Source: Strongylocentrotus purpuratus
Lineage: Eukaryota > Echinodermata > Echinoidea > Camarodonta > Strongylocentrotidae
Length of the DNA: 64,000 nucleotides
Reading direction: 5' to 3'
Assembly: GCF_000002235.5 (NCBI RefSeq)
Contig: NW_022145547.1
Coordinates: forward strand, 802,001-866,000
In this document: one piece after another, positions 53,301-62,072 of the stretch
Layout of the letters: each line of letters opens with the position of its first letter
Position numbering within the stretch: the stretch's first letter is position 1
The notes under the pieces: generated by a model
Seen by the model: only the letters and a program-made list of their open reading frames with translations
Databases searched by the model: none
What the model was told of the DNA's origin: nothing
Program-made: the position numbers and the translations under genes

Positions 53301-56300
53301 CACCGTCCAACATTACAAATGTCAGGGTTAATCCAGAAAGAACGTCTCCAACACGATTAGGATTCACCTGGCAACCTCTCAACTGTAGAAATGTGAATGG
53401 AGTCTTCTGGTACTACTTTGCAAGAATCTACAAGGATGGTGATGTGAGTAATCAAGCGAGTGGGAGGACATACTTGGATGATGACATTTCATACTCATCA
53501 GTAGAGTTCAATGGTCTTGAGGCTTGCACGGTGTATGAACTAAATATCAATGCCGTCAACCGTGGTGTGTTTACTCCTGGAAATCTGTCTCATGCTATCG
53601 GTGTAACGGGAGTCACTTGTAAGTGTCAACAAGTACAAAGATAATACATGTTATAACCACCCTTATGATGCCACATTACCCTGCTTTGTGTACGCACTCT
53701 AAATATATTAATTTCGTTCAAAAACTGCGTAGTAAAAGATCCACATTCTTATCGTGATACCAAGGTTTCTTTACAACTAGGGTGTAGTATACACTGTCGC
53801 TCATAAAGTTGGAATATTTTTGTTTTACCCCAATTTATGGAATTATTTCAAAAATGATTTAAAAATAATAGATCTAGATAATAGTATACATTCTCAGATT
53901 TTATTGAATAATAATTTGACAATGTGTGTTTTGCGTGACTGCTAAAGCATGTGTATGATACTATGCTTATCAACTAGGGGACCTACGCCCTTAAGTCATA
54001 AATGACAGTAACGAGGATTAATGCCCCACAAAAGGGCACTAATATAGCACATAGACACGCTTTGATCCTGGGGCCTCACAGTTACGAGGCCATTGCTTTG
54101 TCACTGAACCATGACTGTACGCAGCGGGGGCTAGGGTAGGGGACAGTTTCCTTAAATAAAAAAACACAAAGAAAATGCAATAAATTTTCCATAATTTATT
54201 GCATTTTACCCCGGTTTCCAACATTAAAAAATCATCTGTGTGCCCATGCCATGAGCCATAATGCATGTTATGGTTATTGGTCGGTGTAATGTTACCCTTT
54301 TAGAATACAAGCCGCCCTCCTGAGATTTACGCTATTTCGCAATATTAAAAAATGAAAATATTCTCTCTATTTGTTTTGAATATAGTCACAAGTGCATCCG
54401 CTTATGCAACTGAGGATCAACCCGGTCTGATAGTTAATTGGCGTGTTCCGTCTCAATGTAATGTGGATTACTACAGATTATCATATCAACTCATCTCACG
54501 TAAGGCATGTCAAGATGCTCCTGTAATAGATGCTCCAGTCTACGAACTCAACATCACATCAAATACCACATATGTCTCCGAATACCTTTTAGACTTGGAA
54601 TATTACGCAACTTATAGCATCTACATCATAGCTATGATAATGAGAACAGAGAGTCTACCTATGAATGTTAATGGAGACACACAAGATGGAGGTATGTAAA
54701 CAATTATGCTAATACTAGCGTTTACTATGAGGAGGGCACTTGCTCCGGGTGGCACTTGAAGGCAGGCGCGCCGGAAGCAGTTTGGGATTGGGGGGGGGGG
54801 GGGCAACATTCCAGGGGGCTCACCTTCCAGAGGCAGTGGCGTAACGAGCAAAAACGTTGGAAGGGGGGGGGCAGAAGCAAAATCTGCATCACCACCACTC
54901 TTACGCGTTGCATGCAGGACCCGCGGAACGTTTTTCAAAGTGGATTATTAACGATCAGGCAGAGCGTAAATTGCCGTGGGGTCCAGGGGCTGAGCCTTCA
55001 GGAGCTCAGGGTTTTTTAGGCATTAAAATTATGGTCAGATGAGCATACAGTGAACCGCCTTAGGGCCCTTGGTGGGGTCTGGGGCAGAGCCCCCGTAAGC
55101 TCTAGGGTTTTCGGCATTTAATTACGGTCAGATGAGCATCCAGGGCTCCGCCTTAGGGCCCTTGGTGGGGTCCAGGGGGCAGAGCCCCCGGAAGCCCGGG
55201 GGTTTTAAGTATTTAATTACGGTCAGATAAGTATACAGGGTACCGCCTTAGGGCCCTTGGTGTTGAAGCATCCGTTTTAATGACTGATGTTGCAAGATCT
55301 GTAGTCATTCCTTCGGTATAAACGTCAGTTGTAAGATCTGTAGTGTAGTCAGTGGTAGAGACTGTAGTAATAGGTTTAGTCAAATCTTTTGTGACGTTTC
55401 CATTGGAAACGGTTGTTAAATCTGTTGTGAGATCGGTTGTTATACCTGTGGTAAAATCTGTTGTAAAATCAGTGGTAAAATCTGTAGTTACATCTGTAGT
55501 TAAGTCTGTAATATACTCTGTTGTTAATTTGGTTGTAAAATCGGTGGTAAAATCAGTGGTAAAATCAGTGGTAAATTTGGTTGAAGAATCAGTGGTAAAA
55601 TCTGTTGTGAAATCCGTAGTTGTAAACTGAGTTGTAAAATCAGTAGTCATATCTGTAGTGAGATCAGTTGTAAACTGAGTTGTAAAATCAGTAGTCATAT
55701 CTGTAGTGAAATCAGTTGTAAACTGAGTTGTAAAATCAGTAGTTATATCTGGGGTTAAGTCTGTAGTATATTTGGTTGTAAAAGCAGTGGTAAAATCTGT
55801 AGTTACATCTGGGGTTAAATCTGTGGTTAAATCTGTAGTAAATTTGGTTGTAAAATCAGTGGTAAAATCAGTGGTAAATTTGGTAGTAGAATCAGTGGTA
55901 AAATCTGTTGTGAAATCCGTAGTCATATCTGTAGTGAGATCAGTTGTAAACTGAGTTGTAAAATCAGTAGTCATATCTGTAGTGAGATCAGTTGTAAACT
56001 GAGTTGTAAAATCAGTAGTCATATCTGTAGTGAAATCAGTTGTAAACTGAGTTGTAAAATCAGTAGTCATATCTGGGGTTAAGTCTGTAGTAAATTTGGT
56101 TGTAAAATCAGTGGTAAAATCTGTAGTTACATCTGGGGTTAAATCTGTGGTTAAATCTGTAGTAAATTTGGTAGTAAGCTCTGGGGTTTCAGGCATTTAA
56201 TTACGGTCAGATGAGCATATTTTGATACCTCATTTGTGACATTGGCCGGTCACTTATTTGTTTTCTCTCTCTTTCTTTCTTTTTCTCTGTAACAAACTTT

Positions 56301-59300
56301 TTCAAAACGTGAGGGGGGCTCAAGCCCCCGAGTCCGGCAATTTTGTAGACCCTGACAAAAAGGCTTCTAAATAAGCAAATTTTCACCCGATTGTAATTTT
56401 GGGAATTTCTAATTTTCCAACAAACGCATAAAAAGGTATGACTTACAAAAAAAATGACAAAAAATACCGGAATATCATGTCATTTCAGCAACATTTGTAA
56501 ATCACTGGTATCGAATACAAAATAACGCCCCCCCCCCTCCCCCCATCAGTACGCCAGCGTTCAGGGGCTCATGAGCTTCTCACCACTACAATGTATAACA
56601 AAAAACAGACGCGCTTTCCCATTCTCTCACAATATGTCCACGATATGCGCGTATCGCTATTATAAAAACCTCCATTGATAAATATAGGTAGCATGCGCAA
56701 TGTTTAGGAAATTTAATTCCTGTTAACTTTCCTTTTCTTTGAATGGAATTTTATACGTCATTTAATTCAGGTTTTTATTATTGCTATGTTCTTTTGGGTT
56801 AAAAATACAAACCATCTTTACTCCTTTACTGCTTTTATTTTTGAGGGGGGCGTGTTGGAGGGGGGGAATGCGTTTTGCACCCCCCCCCCCCACTTCCAGG
56901 GCCTATGCTTGAAGAGAGTGCAAAACACGCAAAAGAGAAAGGGTATAAAGAGGAGATAAATATCATTATAATATAAAGTCTTAATTTGCATAACAAATTT
57001 TCATTAGAAATATTTTTCGTATTAAAGTTTCAAATGCAAAATGTTCTAAAGCTTGGTCGCCTTGGTCGCCGCGTATGTTCCTTCAGGTCCCGAAATTTCG
57101 CGCCCTTCTCTTAAGGGTTCAAGTTTTATTTTAATGCAAATTATCATCAGCCCTTTAAAAATATAAGATTAAGGGCAATTGCAAAACCATTTAAAGTGAT
57201 TTGGAATTGTTAAATATTTGAAAGAAATATTGTCACTTTCCGTGATGATTAATTCAATTTTTTTGATCTGGTTTAATTAATTACATCCGAATTCCTTTTT
57301 TATATTTCTGATTTGGATTTATATCTACTAACATTTGCTACGTTGTTAATTGACAATTCAACACTGTGATTTTCTTCACAGACCCCTCTGCTATCGAGTC
57401 AGTGTCGTACACCTCTACTGCCCACTCCTTGCGCTTTGTGTGGGAGGAACCCTCTTGTGAAAGCCTACTTGGTGTCTTTGGTGGCTTTGACTACGAGCTC
57501 TTTGGTGGGCAGAGAACTGCCCGGTATATCTTGTACACACGAAGGAACTTTGTACACATAACTGGTCTTGATGCTTGCACAGAATATCGCTTCAGAATAA
57601 GAGTAGTTACTACCCAGCTGAGAAGGAGCGATTGGCATATGGAAATGGCAATGACTAATATATCAGGTTTGAGAAATTAGATATAGGCCTAGCGCAAAGA
57701 GCATACTGTGATATGAGGCATATTATTATTTTATTGGTTATAAATACGTGAATTATGCAATTTTTCCGTTGTACACATTGCACTCTAGGCGATTAAAGAG
57801 TAATTGTTTATAATATAAAGTATGGGGGAACTGTATGTTTCAAATTCCAATTTATATCGGTTTTGCTACAGGCCATCTCTTAACGTTGCTCCAGGATAGG
57901 TAAATAGCTTTTGCTGCTGTAAAGGCTTATAAAATATACAAATCTAACATAAATTAGAAAAAATAAATTAATTGGAGTCAATACATATGCTAAAGATAGA
58001 GATTAGATTGTAATCACAGTGTAATCAATTAATTATTGGGAACCTGAATTGGCCCGTATGAAATGTTTATTCCTTCCTTTCTGAACACTTATCAGCTCCT
58101 GGAATGCCAGTTATTACAGAGCTTACCCCGCATCAGGAAGACAGTGGCACTACTGGTCTAACAGTAACATGGCAACCTCCTTCCTCACCTCCATGCCAGC
58201 CTACACATTATGAAATCAAGTACTATGTTCTTCGAGGCGATATGTGTGAGGATACCTCGAGTGATCGTATAATGATTTCAGCAGGGACCGTCAATGGTTC
58301 AACTTTCACCTTCAATGTCCTGGAGTTGCGTCCCAACTCTGAGTACATGGTGTTCGTGAGAGGCAGAACCAGTAGCGGTTATGGCGATTCAGATTCCCAA
58401 TCAGCTACTACAGGATATTCATGTTAGTATTGTGTGTGGGTGTATGTGTGTATGTGTATGGACGGGTGGGGTGTGTGTTTATGGTGTGAGTATGAGGGTG
58501 TGTGTGTGTGTGTGTGTCCCTCTGAATCAGCTGTAGGAGAAAACAGTGAGTTGACAGTACTGCTAGACCAATTTACAGCTCGTGATCTACTTTATACGAC
58601 GCTAGATTTAAGTAAGTTCTTTATTTGACTAATTTGAATACAAGGGGAACCATAATTCTAACTGGTAGTTGAACGAATATACTTTGAATAAGACCTTGCA
58701 AAATATCAGTGGAGAATATGTTATATGAAGTGAGCTGGCCTGGAATTTCAGTTTAAAAAAGGTATACTACAGGGGGTTTGAGAATGTTTACGAAGACAAC
58801 ATGTAGATTAGCTGATAGGAAGGAAATGTAGATCGAGTACAAATTGAAGAATAAGAAAAATGAATGAGAATGAGGTTTCCTCCCCTATTTTACAGATCCT
58901 ACTGGTCCTCCAACTAATATCCAGTCCACTTCCACCAAGAAACGCAGTATTGTCTTCTCTTGGGAGAAACCAGAATGTGGTCATCGGAATGGACCAATCT
59001 CAAGCTACGAAGTTATGCTCTCCAATTATACAGGTAACCTAAATATGAAATAGGGTATGAATACTAAATATGGTGAAATCCCAGAGATTGCTTGTTTGAA
59101 AGTAAAGTTTAAATTTTAAAAATCTATCTTAAAGGGTACCTGTCCTTGGCATCATCCTTGGTAGTGCTTCTACAATTCATTAAATACATATAAATTGTAC
59201 TCATTTCGTGTGTTAGAATGATAAAGGATAATTTCATCTATAAAATGTCAAGGTAAAACCTTGACAGCATAGATCTCCTAGCTGAATTGCTTGCTGTTGC

Positions 59301-62029
59301 TGAATGAAAATATGTTCTAGTGTCATATTTCTTGGCAAAAACTGACCTGCTTTTTTTTCTCTGGTAGATGAAATTGATAGATTCGACGAATAACACTAGA
59401 TAACACCGAATAGATAAATATTTTTGTTTATTCTAAGCGCCAACCAATGTAGATTTTTTGCAATTATTTTTGGAAATAATAATAATAATAATGACACTAA
59501 TTTCATTTAACGCACAGGTGGTATTGTCTAACTCAGTATAATCATTCAACATGAGTTTTTGTGTGGATATACCTTTAGGATATTCTGAACGTAGAATCTC
59601 GATTAATGATGAATTATGGTATGTACTGAAGTACTGCTGTAAGCTAGAGGGTGTATTTGTCAGTGATGTGTGGATAAAAATAGTTAACCCGGTGGCAGTT
59701 AATGGTTTGCATTGTTCTATTCCAGGGGCCTCATTTCGAGATTTCCTTAAAAAAATAATCAGTCTAGCTATGTTTCCGATGTACTAGCTTTATATTTCAG
59801 ATTAAAATTTACGCATAATGTTTTGTAAAGGTGTTGTAGTCTAATAGATAAGTCTCCGGACTGTAGACCACAAGGTACGGGATTCAAATTCCAACACGAC
59901 ACTAATGTAATTTAGCAAGACGTTACACTTGCCACACTCTACTCAATTATAAATTTGTACATGATATGCTCGGCTATAAGTAGGGTAATAACTGTCTAAG
60001 GGACAAGTTTCAAGTTTCAAGTTTATTTATCTTTCTTTCATAAAACACATTACACATATGACATGAATATAAAAGAGTGAACAGAATATGGCGTTACAAT
60101 ATAAAGATGAGGTGACCTTGGTTGAAAGCAAGGCTTGTGGATTTAAGGTCCCTCATGAGTAGTTTATGAGTATGTCCAAAAAGAACAAACTCATCAGATG
60201 AGAATAATGCGTACATTTAAATGCTTACAAAACTAAACTAACTAAACAACTGATAAAATATTAAACATAAATAAGTACAATAAAATCTACTGACTACTAA
60301 ATAATGACTATAAACAACAGGAACAGGAATATACTACGAGTAAAAGGACTGAAGCACAGACAAAAACTAAACAAGACAGACAGATGAAAAGATGTGAGAA
60401 ACGGGAGTAGAATTATGCTGACCTATATAGCAAATAATTTTCTTAAATATTGATCACAACTATAAATCTAGACGATATCGACTCAAGAAGATGAGCGTCA
60501 CTGTGTGATGCATATGAACACTTTAAGAGAAGCCATTATTATTATTCTTGTTGTTCATTTTCAGGAGACGTGGTTTATCATGGTATTGTGTCAGGACCTG
60601 AGCGTGAGATATTTGACCTCATCCCCTATTCGAATTACAGCATTAGGATCAGAGCTTGGAACTATGAACTAGCAGGGGAATATGGTCCCGCGATTTGGGC
60701 ACAGACAGATGAAGCAAGTAGGTCTCACAATGCATGTCTACCAATTCTATTTTGATAACGACGAAGAAAAAAATCGTTAAGGACGAAAATTATATCTTTT
60801 TAAAAATATAGCTGTTTGGTAACAATGTCAACCGTGTATGTATAGAACCAGAAATACATCTCTTCGAAAAATCATGGTGTACTAAAGATTTTGAACATTT
60901 AGACTTGATCATCTACAGGAACTAAAGTTATGAGAACATGTACAATCCCTTAATTTTCTTGTTGTTGTTACATCATTCATCTTTTTTTCATCCCCTCCCC
61001 AAACGAAAGAAAAAAGAGCATAGAGAATCTTTCCCTTTTAAATAAATGGATCCCTAATTAAGGATTTATTTCCAGTCATAAATAAGACGTAATAGAGTAA
61101 TCTTGAATTCTAGATTTCGTGCACCCAAAACCCTTATTGACAGCTGTCCAGGGTGGGTTACTGTCTCTGGGTGTGCGTATGTGCTATGTGCGAGTACAAT
61201 AAGATAATATCATTGCTTCAAAATATGTTGCTTCTTTCGAAGTCACAGTCAATGTAATAATCATCTAAATTGTTAACATTACTTGTTGAAATCTACCTTC
61301 CGCCAACCTAGGTTCACTATGAGGATTTTTTTAATTGATAATAACCGACAGAAAACGAAACATGATATTCTTTTATATTACTTCCGATGTGTTATAGACC
61401 ATTAAGTTGTTCCGACAATAATTATCCCACGACTTTTCTCCATGATGTTTACATTACAGAGCCGGCGCCGCCAATCGGAGTAAAGCTTCCATCTTCCGAC
61501 CAGGAAAGCATCACAGTAGAATGGATGTCACCGAACCCTCCTCTAGGCAAGATAATAGGTTACTACATTCTCTACTGGGAGACGTTTAGTAATAGTTCCA
61601 CGCCCAGAAACGTCAGCATCTCGTGTCGGGACGGGCGTTGCTCTGACATTAACTACAGGCTTTCCGCAGTTATTCTCGAACTCCAGGCAGACACGAATTA
61701 TTCGGTTCAGGCAAGTGTGATTCCTGAAGGCGTTTTCTAAAGGGATTCCGTATATTGAAAATGGGATATAAAAATACTTTTTCATAAGTATTGTGATAAC
61801 GGACCTATGGTTTAAATTAGTATTCATCCGTAAAAAGAGTTTCTGTTGACAATGTCTGCAGAGATGGCATCTTCAATCTTGCGTCTAGCTAAGATAACTA
61901 AAAGATGTAAGGTTTCACGATATGTTTGTTGTAAGACAGCTCATTATAGAACTTAAGGGATGACATTTAATAGATGATGTGGGACCAAACCAGGAGAAGC
62001 AATCTGTAAGTTTCCTGATTTTTCTAATG

Positions 62030-62072
<43 letters not shown>

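Noticed and set aside
55213-56196. A 327-codon minus-strand ORF as a real mucin gene
   Set aside because: Its ATG and stop lie in the flanking hAT-internal repeat and there is no promoter, signal peptide or splice site. It is treated as a captured repeat.
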